Below are positions 10,237 to 19,014 of a stretch of 64,000 nt of DNA, one piece after another. Each line of letters starts with the position of its first letter. Position 1 is the first letter of the stretch. The notes beneath the pieces are model-generated. The model saw only the letters and a program-made list of their open reading frames with translations, was not told the origin of the DNA and ran no database searches. The DNA is from Sphingomonas sp. Lineage in GTDB: Bacteria > Pseudomonadota > Alphaproteobacteria > Sphingomonadales > Sphingomonadaceae. Position numbers and translations under genes: made by a program. The DNA is taken from assembly GCF_003248515.1 (NCBI RefSeq), contig NZ_QFOB01000006.1, positions 248,001 through 312,000 of the forward strand, in the 5' to 3' direction.

Positions 10237-12345
10237 TCATGCCGCCATCGCCCAGGTGGCCGCGGCCGCAAGGCCGAGCAGCATCACCAGCGCGTAGGTA
10301 TAGACATAGCCGGACTGGAGCTTGCCGCTCGCCACCGAGCCGAGCTTGACGACCGCGGCCGCCCCGTTCGGTCCGAAACGATCGATCGTCTGCTGGTCGC
10401 CACGCTTCCAGAGGAAGCGGCCGATCGCGAAGGCCGGCTTCACGAACAGCACGTCATAGAGCTCGTCGAAATACCATTTGTTCAGCAGGAAGCGATAAAG
10501 CCCCCCGAACGTGGCCACGAAGCGCCCCGGAATGCTGGGTGCGAGCATGTAAGCCCAGTAGGCGATGCCCAGGCCGATCAGCATCACGATCGCCGGCATC
10601 AGCTTCGCCAGCTCCGGAATCTCGTGCATCGCATGCGCCAGATGCTCGTTCACGTGCAGGCTGCCATGCCAGAAGGCTTCCGCGCCCGCGCCGATGAACG
10701 GCACCGCGAAGACGAAGCCCGCGAAGATCGCGCCCATCGACAGGATCACGAGCGGGATCAGCATCACGATCGGGCTTTCGTGCGGATGATAGCCCGCCGT
10801 GCCGTCGCTCTCATGGCCGTGGCCATGCGCATCGTGGCCGTGCGCGTGGTGATGGTCATGGCCGTGCGCATCATGCGCATGGGCGTGATCGTGGGCATGG
10901 TCATGCCCATGATCGTCGGCCCCGTGGCCGCCATGGCCGTGTGCGTCATGCACCGCATGCTGGATGTGCTCGGACTGCTCCCAGCGTGGCTTGCCGAAGA
11001 AGGTGAGGAACACCAGGCGCCACGAATAGAAGCTGGTCAGCAGAGCCGCCGAGATGCCGACGAAATAGGCGACGCCGCCTGCCGTCGTGCCCTTGGCATA
11101 GGCCGCCTCGATGATCGCGTCCTTCGAATAGAAGCCGGCGAAACCGAACACATCCTCGATGCCCACGCCGGTAATGGCCAGTGTGCCCATCGTCATCGCG
11201 AGGAAGGTCAGCGGGATCTTCTTCGCCAGGCCGCCATAATAGCGCATGTCCTGCTCGTGGTGCATCGCGTGGATCACCGAGCCCGCGCCCAGGAACAGCA
11301 GCGCCTTGAAGAAAGCGTGCGTGAACAGGTGGAACATCGCCGCGCCATAGGCGCCGACGCCGGCCGCGAAGAACATGTAGCCCAGCTGCGAACAGGTGGA
11401 ATAGGCGATCACGCGCTTGATGTCGGTCTGCACGGTGCCCACGGTCGCGGCGAACAGCGCGGTCGCGGCACCCACATAGGTCACCACCGTCAGCGCCGTC
11501 GGGCTCACCTCGAACATCGGTGACAGGCGGCAGACCATGAAGACGCCGGCGGTGACCATCGTCGCCGCGTGGATCAGGGCCGAAACCGGCGTCGGGCCTT
11601 CCATCGCGTCCGGCAGCCAGACGTGCAGGCCGAGCTGGGCCGATTTGCCCATCGCACCCACGAACAGCAGCAGACACAGCAATGTCATCGTATCGACGCG
11701 GTGGCCGAGGAAGCCGATCGTGGAGCCCGCCATGCCGGGCGCCGCTTCCAGGATCGCGGGGATCGAGACGGTGCCGAACACCAGGAAGGTGCCGAAGATG
11801 CCGAGCGAGAAGCCGAAATCGCCCACGCGGTTCACCACGAACGCCTTGATCGCGGCCGCCTGCGCGCTGGGCTTTTCATACCAGAAGCCGATCAGCAGGT
11901 AGGAAGCGAGGCCCACGCCTTCCCAGCCGAAGAACATCTGGATCAGGCTGTCGCTCGTCACCAGCATCAACATCGCGAAGGTGAACAGCGAGAGATAGGC
12001 GAAGAAGCGGGGCTGCGAGGGATCCTCGCTCATATAGCCCCAGCTGTAGAGGTGGACGAGGCTGGACACGCTCGTCACCACCACCAGCATCACCGCCGTC
12101 AGCGTATCGACGCGCAGAGCCCAGTCGACGGAAAGGTCACCGGAGCTGATGAAGCTCAGCACTTTCACGACATGCGCGGTGTCGCTGCCGGTCAGGAAAC
12201 CGATGAAGATCGGCCAGGCCATCGCACAGGACAGGAACAGGCCACCCGTGGTGACCAGCTTGGCCGCCACGTTGCCGATCGCGCGATTGCCGAGGCCCGC
12301 AATGATCGCCGCCAGCAGCGGCAGGAAGACGAGGGGAACGATCAC
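10237..12345 (-). CDS. nuoL: NADH-quinone oxidoreductase subunit L with histidine-rich insert
   Basis: The largest antiporter-like subunit of complex I, 702 aa, carrying the long lateral helix at its C-terminus. The start is a GTG at 12345, 7 bases after the nuoK stop. Family motifs include FFGWEGVGLASYLLIGFWY, SAQLGLHVWLPDAMEGPTPV and QTDIKRVIAYSTCSQLGYM. Around residues 460-521 the chain carries an extramembrane segment with about 25 histidines mixed with Asp, Ala and Gly (nt about 10785-10965), which is absent from E. coli NuoL. It lies in a loop between helices and is compatible with an active enzyme. It may bind metal ions, but that is inference. Confidence 0.95.
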   Translation of the reverse strand: MIVPLVFLPLLAAIIAGLGNRAIGNVAAKLVTTGGLFLSCAMAWPIFIGFLTGSDTAHVVKVLSFISSGDLSVDWALRVDTLTAVMLVVVTSVSSLVHLYSWGYMSEDPSQPRFFAYLSLFTFAMLMLVTSDSLIQMFFGWEGVGLASYLLIGFWYEKPSAQAAAIKAFVVNRVGDFGFSLGIFGTFLVFGTVSIPAILEAAPGMAGSTIGFLGHRVDTMTLLCLLLFVGAMGKSAQLGLHVWLPDAMEGPTPVSALIHAATMVTAGVFMVCRLSPMFEVSPTALTVVTYVGAATALFAATVGTVQTDIKRVIAYSTCSQLGYMFFAAGVGAYGAAMFHLFTHAFFKALLFLGAGSVIHAMHHEQDMRYYGGLAKKIPLTFLAMTMGTLAITGVGIEDVFGFAGFYSKDAIIEAAYAKGTTAGGVAYFVGISAALLTSFYSWRLVFLTFFGKPRWEQSEHIQHAVHDAHGHGGHGADDHGHDHAHDHAHAHDAHGHDHHHAHGHDAHGHGHESDGTAGYHPHESPIVMLIPLVILSMGAIFAGFVFAVPFIGAGAEAFWHGSLHVNEHLAHAMHEIPELAKLMPAIVMLIGLGIAYWAYMLAPSIPGRFVATFGGLYRFLLNKWYFDELYDVLFVKPAFAIGRFLWKRGDQQTIDRFGPNGAAAVVKLGSVASGKLQSGYVYTYALVMLLGLAAAATWAMAA

Positions 12346-12352
12346 TCCGAAT

Positions 12353-12658
12353 TCACCCCTTCATCCGGTTGACATCGTCGACCGCGATCGTGCCGCGGCC
12401 ACGGAAGTAGATGACGAGAATGGCAAGCCCGATCGCGGCCTCGCCGGCAGCAACCGTCAGCACGAACATCGCGAACACCTGCCCCACCAGATCGTGGAGA
12501 TAGGCCGAGAAGGCGACGAGATTGATGTTCACGCTGAGCAGGATCAGCTCGATCGCCATCAGGATGATGATCAGGTTCTTCCGGTTCAGGAAGATGCCGA
12601 ACACGCCCGTGACGAACAGGATCGCCGATACGGTGAGATAATGCTGGAGGCCGATCAC
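12353..12658 (-). CDS. nuoK: NADH-quinone oxidoreductase subunit K
   Basis: Small 101-aa membrane subunit with three helices, part of the proton path between the antiporter subunits and NuoH. Conserved glutamates are present in MAIELILLSVN (helix 2) and in VAAGEAAIGLAI (helix 3). The GTG start overlaps the nuoJ stop as GTGA. Confidence 0.95.
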   Translation of the reverse strand: MIGLQHYLTVSAILFVTGVFGIFLNRKNLIIILMAIELILLSVNINLVAFSAYLHDLVGQVFAMFVLTVAAGEAAIGLAILVIYFRGRGTIAVDDVNRMKG

Positions 12659-13266
12659 AGCTCGACCCCCTGGCCGACGGGCGGCTTCATGTTCACGATG
12701 GCCTCCTCGGGGCGGCGCTGGTTCTGCCTGGCGATATTCTGGTGGCGAACGTCACCGCGGCTGCGATGGGTCAGCACGATCGCACCGATCAGGGCGACGG
12801 TAAGCACCAGCCCTGCGACCTCGAAGATGAAGAGGTAACGCGTGTAGATCAGCAGGCCCAGCGCCTGGATGTTCGGAATGGTATCGGCATCCGGCGTCGG
12901 CGCGTCGCCCAGCGGAATGCCGCCGGCGCTCCAGGCGCCGGTCGCGAAGATGATCTCGCCCGCCAGCACCGCGACCAGCGCGATGCCGAACGGCAGATAG
13001 CGCGCGAAGCCCGCCCGCATCTCCGAAAAATCGATGTCGAGCATCATCACGACGAAGAGGAAGAGCACCGCGACCGCGCCGACATAGACGATGACGAGCA
13101 GCATCGCGATGAATTCGGCGCCGACCAGCAGCATCAGCCCCGCCGCGTTGAAGAAGGCCAGGATCAGCCACATCACGGAGTGAACGGGATTGCGCGCGGT
13201 GACGCACAATATTCCCGAAAGCACCACCACGGTAGCGAAGAGGTAGAAGGCGATCGTCTGGATCAC
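12655..13266 (-). CDS. nuoJ: NADH-quinone oxidoreductase subunit J
   Basis: Membrane subunit of complex I, 203 aa with five helices. GAEFIAMLLVIVYVGAVAVLFLFVVMML is the family core (the pi-bulge helix 3). The C-terminal cytoplasmic tail of about 30 residues after LTHRSRGDVR is polar, as in other alphaproteobacteria. The start is a GTG with weak ribosome binding; 127 bases separate it from nuoI, the longest gap in the operon. Confidence 0.93.
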   Translation of the reverse strand: MIQTIAFYLFATVVVLSGILCVTARNPVHSVMWLILAFFNAAGLMLLVGAEFIAMLLVIVYVGAVAVLFLFVVMMLDIDFSEMRAGFARYLPFGIALVAVLAGEIIFATGAWSAGGIPLGDAPTPDADTIPNIQALGLLIYTRYLFIFEVAGLVLTVALIGAIVLTHRSRGDVRHQNIARQNQRRPEEAIVNMKPPVGQGVEL

Positions 13267-13393
13267 GAGGCCGCAACCCTTCCCCCGATCACGCTGATCT
13301 GGTCCACGTGCATGTGTGTCTTTCTCGCTGCCGGGTAGCAGGACGGGCCATCGGCAAGCTCAGCCCGCCGGGTCGTTTCGGATGCCGTGCGCA

Positions 13394-13879
13394 TTATCGG
13401 TACGGCGCGTCAGCGGCAAGGTTCTGGGCGATCGCCCGCTCCCACCGGTCCCCGTTGGCGAGCAGCTTGGCCTTGTCGTAGATCAGCTCCTCGCGGGTCT
13501 CGGTCGAATATTCGAAATTCGGCCCCTCGACCACGGCATCCACCGGGCATGCTTCCTGGCAGAAGCCGCAGAAGATGCACTTGGTCATGTCGATGTCGTA
13601 GCGCGTCGTGCGGCGGCTGCCGTCGTCGCGCGGTTCCGCCTCGATCGTGATCGCCTGCGCCGGGCACACCGCCTCGCACAGCTTGCACGCGATGCAGCGT
13701 TCCTCGCCGTTCGGATAGCGGCGCAGCGCATGCTCACCGCGGAAGCGCGGGCTGAGCGGGTTCTTCTCGAACGGATAGTTGATCGTCGCCTTGGGCTTGA
13801 AGAAGTAACGCAGCGTCTTCGCGTGCGCCTTCACGAACTCCCAGAGCGTGAACGACTTGACGTAATAGCCGAGGCTCAC
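13394..13879 (-). CDS. nuoI: NADH-quinone oxidoreductase subunit I (2 x 4Fe-4S)
   Basis: Carries clusters N6a and N6b that pass electrons to NuoB. The 161-aa protein has two ferredoxin-like motifs, CIACKLCEAVCP (with preceding GEERC) and CIFCGFCQEACP, with normal spacing. The GTG start lies four bases after the nuoH stop. Length and motif order match the family exactly. Confidence 0.96.
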   Translation of the reverse strand: MSLGYYVKSFTLWEFVKAHAKTLRYFFKPKATINYPFEKNPLSPRFRGEHALRRYPNGEERCIACKLCEAVCPAQAITIEAEPRDDGSRRTTRYDIDMTKCIFCGFCQEACPVDAVVEGPNFEYSTETREELIYDKAKLLANGDRWERAIAQNLAADAPYR

Positions 13880-13883
13880 TGGT

Positions 13884-14927
13884 TCAAACTCCGTAGCGGG
13901 TGATCATCAGCCACCCCGAGACGAGAAACACCCACAGCAGCGACATCGGCAGGAAGATCTTCCAGCCCAGCCGCATCAGCTGGTCGTAGCGATAACGGGG
14001 CACCGTCGCCTTCACCCAGGAGAAGACGAAGAAGCCGAACAGAATCTTGGCGAGCAGCCACACCACGCCCGGCACCCAGTACAGGAAGGGGATATCGAAC
14101 GGCGGCAGCCATCCACCCCAGAAGAGCGTGGCGTTGAGCGCGCTCATCAGCAGCACGTTGCCATATTCGCCCAGCCAGAAAAGCGCGAAGGCCATGGACG
14201 AATATTCGGTCTGATAGCCCGCGACGATCTCGCTCTCCGCCTCGGTCAGGTCGAAGGGCGCGCGCTGCGTTTCGGCCAGCGACGAGATCAGGAACACCAC
14301 CGCCATCGGGAAGAGCAGCGGATTGAGCCCGTAGAAGTTGATGAAGCCGAAGATGTGGCCGCGCTGCGCCATGACGATATCGTTCATGCGGAAGCTGCCG
14401 GTCCACAGCACCACCGAAATCAGTACGAAGCCGATCGAAACTTCATAGCTCACCATCTGCGCGGCGGCGCGGATCGCGGAATAGAAGGGATATTTGGAGT
14501 TGGAGGCCCAGCCCGACAGGATCACGCCATAGACGCCCATGGAACTGATCGCGAGCAGGTAGAGCAGGCCCACATTGATATTGGCCACCACCGCCTTCGG
14601 GCCGAACGGGATCACCGCCCAGGCCGCCAGCGCCACCGTGAAGGTGATGATCGGCGCGATCAGGAAGAGGCCGCGATTGGCCGCCGCCGGGATGATCGTT
14701 TCCTGCAGGAAGACTTTCAGGCCGTCCGCGAAGGACTGGAGCAGGCCGAACGGACCGACCACGTTGGGGCCGCGCCGCAGCGCCATCGCCGCCCAGATCT
14801 TGCGATCGGCATAGATGATCATCGCCACCGCCAGCATCAGCGGCAGCGCGATCACGAGAATGTCGATGATCGTGGCGAGCGCGTAGGCGCCCTCATAGGG
14901 CAGGAAACCGGTGAACCAGGAGATCAT
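13884..14927 (-). CDS. nuoH: NADH-quinone oxidoreductase subunit H
   Basis: Membrane subunit forming the quinone chamber with NuoB and NuoD, 347 aa. Landmarks are ADRKIWAAMALRRGPNVVGP, GWASNSKYPFYSAIRAAAQM and the glutamate-rich loop AETQRAPFDLTEAESEIVAGYQTEYSS. The ATG overlaps the nuoG stop as ATGA. The frame is open upstream to 15086, but that part lies inside nuoG and is not used. Confidence 0.95.
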   Translation of the reverse strand: MISWFTGFLPYEGAYALATIIDILVIALPLMLAVAMIIYADRKIWAAMALRRGPNVVGPFGLLQSFADGLKVFLQETIIPAAANRGLFLIAPIITFTVALAAWAVIPFGPKAVVANINVGLLYLLAISSMGVYGVILSGWASNSKYPFYSAIRAAAQMVSYEVSIGFVLISVVLWTGSFRMNDIVMAQRGHIFGFINFYGLNPLLFPMAVVFLISSLAETQRAPFDLTEAESEIVAGYQTEYSSMAFALFWLGEYGNVLLMSALNATLFWGGWLPPFDIPFLYWVPGVVWLLAKILFGFFVFSWVKATVPRYRYDQLMRLGWKIFLPMSLLWVFLVSGWLMITRYGV

Positions 14928-16927
14928 TCCGCGGCCTCCGCATAGCTGACGCCGTGGAGCAGTTCGGCCGAGCAGCGCTGCATCGTTTCGCTGGCGCGCG
15001 CGATCGCGTTGGTCAGGTAGAAATCCTTGATCGGCGAACCGATCTCGCCCGTCGCGGTCGAGGTATCCAGCGACGGCACCGACCATTCATAGCTGGCAAG
15101 GCCGAGCACGCCGAGCGCCGGTATCTCGGCCGCCATCTTCGCGCGCAGCTGCTCCAGCGTGTCGAACGGCAAAGTCTGCCCGATCACGTCCGAAAGCGCC
15201 CGCAGGATCGCCCAGTCCTCACGCGCATCGCCCGGCGGGAAGACGGCGCGGTCGCCGCGCTGCACCCGGCCCTCGATGTTCACATAGGTACCGCTCTTCT
15301 CTGTATAGGCGGCCGCCGGCAGGATCACGTCCGCCTGTGCCGCGCCCTTGTCACCATGATGGCCGACATAGACCTTGAACGCGCCGGGGAAGCGATCGTC
15401 CGCCACTTCGTCCGCGCCCAGCAGGAAGACGAGCCTGGGGCTCTTCGCCGCCACTGCCGCGATGCCGCCATCCTGCGCATAGCCGAGCATCAGCCCGCCC
15501 ATCCGGCTCGCCGCCATGTGCAGCACGTTATAGCCGTTCCAGCCATCCTTCACGAGGCCAAGCGTCTCGATCAGCCTTAGGCTCGCCCCCTGCCCCTTGT
15601 TGAGCGCGCCGCCGCCGACGATCACGGCCGGGCGCTGCGCCTTGCCGAACGCCTCGGTCACGGCCGCCGGCAGGTTGCCGATCAGGCCCAGATCGTTGCC
15701 CAGCCAGGTCACCGGATAGGTGAGGTCCACCTCAGGCCCGATCGCGAACACCTTGGCGCCGCGCTTGATCGCCTTGCGGATGCGCGTGTTCACCAGCGGC
15801 GCTTCCCAGCGCACGTTGGAACCGATCAGCAGGATCGCGTCCGCCGTCTCGATGCCGGCGATCGTCGTGTTGAAATTCACGGCGGCAATGCTGGACACGT
15901 CATAGGCGAGGCCCGTCTGCCGGCCTTCCAGCAGATCCGATCCCATGCCCTCCAGCAGCACACTGGCCGCATACATCGTCTCGCAATCGACCAGATCGCC
16001 CGCGATCGCGGCCACGCTGGCGCCGGCATTCACGGCCTTGATCGCGTCGAACGCCTCGCCCCACGTCACGGGCACGAGCTTCCCGTCCTTCTTCAGGAAA
16101 GGCTTGTCGAGCCGCTTGCGGACAAGGCCGTCCACGGCATGGCGCGTCTTGTCCGACGCCCATTCCTCATTCACGTCCTCGTTGATGCGCGGCAGCGCGC
16201 GCAGCACCTGACGGCCCCGGCTGTCGAGGCGGATATTGGTGCCCACGCCATCCATCACGTCGATCGCGAAGCTCTTCTTTAGCTCCCACGGCCGCGCCTC
16301 GAACGCATAAGGCTTGGAGGTCAGCGCGCCCACCGGGCAGAGATCGACGATATTGCCCGAAAGCTCGGACGTAAACGCCTTCTCCAGATAGGAGGTAATC
16401 TGCATGTTCTCGCCGCGATAGAGCGCGCCGACTTCCTCGACGCCGGCCACTTCCTCGGCGAAGCGCACGCAGCGCGTGCACTGGATGCAGCGGGTCATCA
16501 CCGTCTTGACGATGGGACCCATATATTTCTCGGTGACGGCCCGCTTGTTCTCCTGGTAGCGGCTGTGGCCGCGCCCATAGGCGATTGACTGGTCCTGCAG
16601 ATCGCATTCGCCGCCCTGATCGCAGATCGGGCAATCGAGCGGATGGTTGATGAGCAGGAATTCCATCACGCCTTCGCGCGCCTTCTTCACCATCGGCGTA
16701 TCGGTGCGGATTTCCTGATTGTCGGCGGCGGGCAATGCGCAGCTCGCCTGCGGCTTGGGCGGCCCCGGCTTCACTTCCACCAGGCACATCCGGCAATTGC
16801 CGGCAATGCTCAGGCGTTCATGATAGCAGAAGCGCGGCACTTCCTTGCCCGCAGCCTCGCAGGCCTGCAGCACGGTGGCGCCCGCCGGCACCTCCACTTC
16901 GATTCCGTCGACGGTAAGCTTGGGCAT
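14924..16927 (-). CDS. nuoG: NADH-quinone oxidoreductase subunit G
   Basis: Peripheral-arm subunit carrying iron-sulfur clusters N1b, N4 and N5 on a degenerate molybdopterin-oxidoreductase scaffold, 667 aa. The N-terminal 2Fe-2S domain shows CYHERLSIAGNCRMC and a later cysteine in ASCALP. The next cluster region is CPICDQGGECDLQDQS, followed by CIQCTRCVRF and VDLCPVGALTSKP. The start MPKLTVDGIEVEVP is typical. The gene lies four bases beyond the inserted secreted-protein gene, which separates it from nuoF. Confidence 0.95.
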   Translation of the reverse strand: MPKLTVDGIEVEVPAGATVLQACEAAGKEVPRFCYHERLSIAGNCRMCLVEVKPGPPKPQASCALPAADNQEIRTDTPMVKKAREGVMEFLLINHPLDCPICDQGGECDLQDQSIAYGRGHSRYQENKRAVTEKYMGPIVKTVMTRCIQCTRCVRFAEEVAGVEEVGALYRGENMQITSYLEKAFTSELSGNIVDLCPVGALTSKPYAFEARPWELKKSFAIDVMDGVGTNIRLDSRGRQVLRALPRINEDVNEEWASDKTRHAVDGLVRKRLDKPFLKKDGKLVPVTWGEAFDAIKAVNAGASVAAIAGDLVDCETMYAASVLLEGMGSDLLEGRQTGLAYDVSSIAAVNFNTTIAGIETADAILLIGSNVRWEAPLVNTRIRKAIKRGAKVFAIGPEVDLTYPVTWLGNDLGLIGNLPAAVTEAFGKAQRPAVIVGGGALNKGQGASLRLIETLGLVKDGWNGYNVLHMAASRMGGLMLGYAQDGGIAAVAAKSPRLVFLLGADEVADDRFPGAFKVYVGHHGDKGAAQADVILPAAAYTEKSGTYVNIEGRVQRGDRAVFPPGDAREDWAILRALSDVIGQTLPFDTLEQLRAKMAAEIPALGVLGLASYEWSVPSLDTSTATGEIGSPIKDFYLTNAIARASETMQRCSAELLHGVSYAEAAE

Positions 16928-16931
16928 TCGA

Positions 16932-17567
16932 TCAGCTTCCCTGCGCCGGCGCGGCCGGCAACATCATGTGATAGGCGGCAAGCGCAATGGCGGCACGCAG
17001 GCCCGGCCGGTTCAGCGCCATCTTCTGGTTCGCCGGCACGCAATTGGTCAGCGTCCCGCCAATTCCCTGCATCGCGGCCTTTTCTTCCGGGCTCGTCGGC
17101 GGGGCCGAAAGGATGGCCCAGCTCTTCGCCGGATCGGTCCTTACGACGCACATCGCGACATATTCGACCGTGTCGTGCGCCTGAATCGCGGGCTTGCTCT
17201 CGTCATAGGCGACGGCATTCGGGAAATGCGCGGCGTCCGTCTTCGTCCGCAGCAGCGTCTCGGCCATGCTTCCGGCCAGCAGCACGCCGCTGTAGCGGAT
17301 ACGGCTCCAGCTCATGCAGCGCCCGTCATTGTGGCCGTTCGAGAGAGCGGTGACCTTCTTGCGATAGGCCTCGGCCTGATAATCCAGAGCCAGCGCCTCC
17401 GCCGCGCCCTTCGGCGTCGTCTCCGCGATGCAGGCGCCATAATTATGGACAGCCTGGATCGAAAGATCGTCCGGCGTGGCGGAAAGCGGCTGGCGCTTGG
17501 CCGAAAGGGCCGGCGCGGCCAGCGCCGCGCACGTCAGCATCGCCGCAAGGATGCGGGCTGCCCTCAT
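16932..17567 (-). CDS. Secreted protein of unknown function inside the nuo operon
   Basis: A 211-aa protein between nuoF and nuoG; its ATG overlaps the nuoF stop as ATGA and it ends four bases before nuoG. It begins with a signal peptide (MRAARILAAMLTCAALAAPALSA), so it acts in the periplasm or is exported, unlike its cytoplasmic neighbours. Three cysteines (NYGACIAE, DGRCMSW, AMCVVRT) and a fourth at TNCVP could form disulfides. No known family is recognised and no catalytic motif stands out. Tight coupling means it is co-expressed with complex I. It may be a lineage-specific passenger or an envelope partner of the complex; the sequence does not decide. Confidence 0.85.
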   Translation of the reverse strand: MRAARILAAMLTCAALAAPALSAKRQPLSATPDDLSIQAVHNYGACIAETTPKGAAEALALDYQAEAYRKKVTALSNGHNDGRCMSWSRIRYSGVLLAGSMAETLLRTKTDAAHFPNAVAYDESKPAIQAHDTVEYVAMCVVRTDPAKSWAILSAPPTSPEEKAAMQGIGGTLTNCVPANQKMALNRPGLRAAIALAAYHMMLPAAPAQGS

Positions 17568-18868
17568 TCCGCCGCCACCGCCAGATCGGTCGCGCGATAT
17601 TCGGCGATCCGCTTCTCGATCTCCGGGCGGAAATGGCGGATCAGGCCCTGGATCGGCCAGGCGGCCGCATCTCCCAGCGCGCAGATCGTGTGGCCTTCCA
17701 CCTGCTTGGTCACTTCCTGCAGCATGTCGATCTCGCGCAGGTCCGCCTCGCCGGTGCGCAGACGCTCCATCACGCGCCACATCCAGCCGGTGCCTTCGCG
17801 GCACGGCGTGCACTGGCCGCAGCTTTCATGCTTGTAGAAATAGCTGATGCGGCTGATCGCGCGAACGATGTCGGTGGATTTGTCCATCACGATCACCGCC
17901 GCCGTGCCGAGGCCCGATCCCAGCTCGCGCAGGCCATCGAAATCCATCGGCGCGTCCATGATCTGCGCCGCCGGCACCAGCGGCACGGAAGAGCCGCCGG
18001 GGATCACCGCGAGCAGATTGTCCCAGCCGCCGCGAATGCCGCCGCAATGCTTCTCGATCAGCTCGCGGAAGCTGATGCCCATCGCCTCTTCCACCACGCA
18101 CGGATTGTTCACGTGGCCGCTGATCTGGAAGAGTTTGGTCCCCTGATTCTTGTCGCGGCCGATGCCGGCGAACCAGCTCGGCCCGCGCCGCAGGATCGTG
18201 GGGACGACCGCTATCGATTCCACATTGTTCACGGTCGTCGGGCAGCCGAACAGGCCCACGCCCGCCGGGAAAGGCGGCTTCAGGCGCGGCTGGCCCTTCT
18301 TGCCCTCGATGCTCTCGATCTGCGCGGTTTCCTCGCCGCAGATATAGGCGCCGGCGCCGCGATGGACGAACACGTCGAAATCATAACCGGAACCGGCGGC
18401 ATTCTTGCCGAGGAAGCCCTTGGCATAGGCCTGCTCCACCGCCGCGAAGAGGTTCTCCGCCTCGCGGATGAACTCGCCACGAATGTAGATATAGGCGGCG
18501 CGCGCGCGCATCGCGAAGCCGGCGATCAGCGCGCCTTCCAGCAGCTTGTGCGGATCATGGCGCAGGATCTCGCGATCCTTGCAGCTGCCGGGTTCGGATT
18601 CGTCGGCATTGATGAGCAGGAAGCTCGGCTTGCCGGGCTTGTGCTCCTTCGGCATGAAGCTCCACTTCATGCCCGTCGGGAAGCCCGCGCCGCCACGGCC
18701 GCGCAGGCCACTCGCCTTGATGTCCTCGATGATCTGGTCCTGGCCGCGGGCCATCAGATCCCTGGTATTGTCCCAGTCGCCGCGCTTCAGCGCGCCATCC
18801 ACGCTCCAGTCCTGGAAGCCGTAGATGTTCGTGAAGATCCGGTCCTTGTCGTCGATCGAGGCGATCAT
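17564..18868 (-). CDS. nuoF: NADH-quinone oxidoreductase subunit F (NADH/FMN site)
   Basis: Binds NADH, FMN and cluster N3, the entry point for electrons, 434 aa. The NADH-binding glycine stretch is GLRGRGGAGFPTGMKWSFMP, the FMN region includes HRGAGAYICGEETA, and the cluster motif is ESCGQCTPCREG with a distant cysteine in HTICALGDAAAWP. The ATG overlaps the stop of the 49-aa gene upstream as ATGA. Confidence 0.96.
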   Translation of the reverse strand: MIASIDDKDRIFTNIYGFQDWSVDGALKRGDWDNTRDLMARGQDQIIEDIKASGLRGRGGAGFPTGMKWSFMPKEHKPGKPSFLLINADESEPGSCKDREILRHDPHKLLEGALIAGFAMRARAAYIYIRGEFIREAENLFAAVEQAYAKGFLGKNAAGSGYDFDVFVHRGAGAYICGEETAQIESIEGKKGQPRLKPPFPAGVGLFGCPTTVNNVESIAVVPTILRRGPSWFAGIGRDKNQGTKLFQISGHVNNPCVVEEAMGISFRELIEKHCGGIRGGWDNLLAVIPGGSSVPLVPAAQIMDAPMDFDGLRELGSGLGTAAVIVMDKSTDIVRAISRISYFYKHESCGQCTPCREGTGWMWRVMERLRTGEADLREIDMLQEVTKQVEGHTICALGDAAAWPIQGLIRHFRPEIEKRIAEYRATDLAVAAE

Positions 18869-19014
18869 CGGCCCTTCCCCACGAGTTTCTCCGCTCCGAA
18901 ATAGACGGCGACCGCCAGGGCGATGCCCACGACCGCCACGATGAGGCCCAACGCCAGCTTGATCACCAGCACGAGCACGACGATGGCCAGGATGATCGAA
19001 AGGATCAGCGGCAT
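18865..19014 (-). CDS. 49-aa membrane protein between nuoE and nuoF
   Basis: MPLILSIILAIVVLVLVIKL... is almost entirely hydrophobic, with one long or two short helices, and ends in a basic tail (EKLVGKGR). Its ATG overlaps the nuoE stop (TGATG) and its stop overlaps the nuoF start (ATGA), so it is locked into the operon on both sides, which is good evidence of translation. It resembles no core or accessory complex I subunit I know. A small membrane tether or assembly aid is possible but speculative. Confidence 0.7.
   Translation of the reverse strand: MPLILSIILAIVVLVLVIKLALGLIVAVVGIALAVAVYFGAEKLVGKGR

Noticed and set aside
8598..10349. A 583-codon plus-strand frame opposite nuoM
   Set aside because: Same composition bias (repeated H, R, Q, D), no ribosome-binding site, and fully antisense to nuoM.
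10785..10965. The repetitive CATG/CGTGGC-rich stretch as a CRISPR or tandem repeat array
   Set aside because: It has no fixed repeat/spacer unit; it is simply the codons of the histidine-rich NuoL segment.
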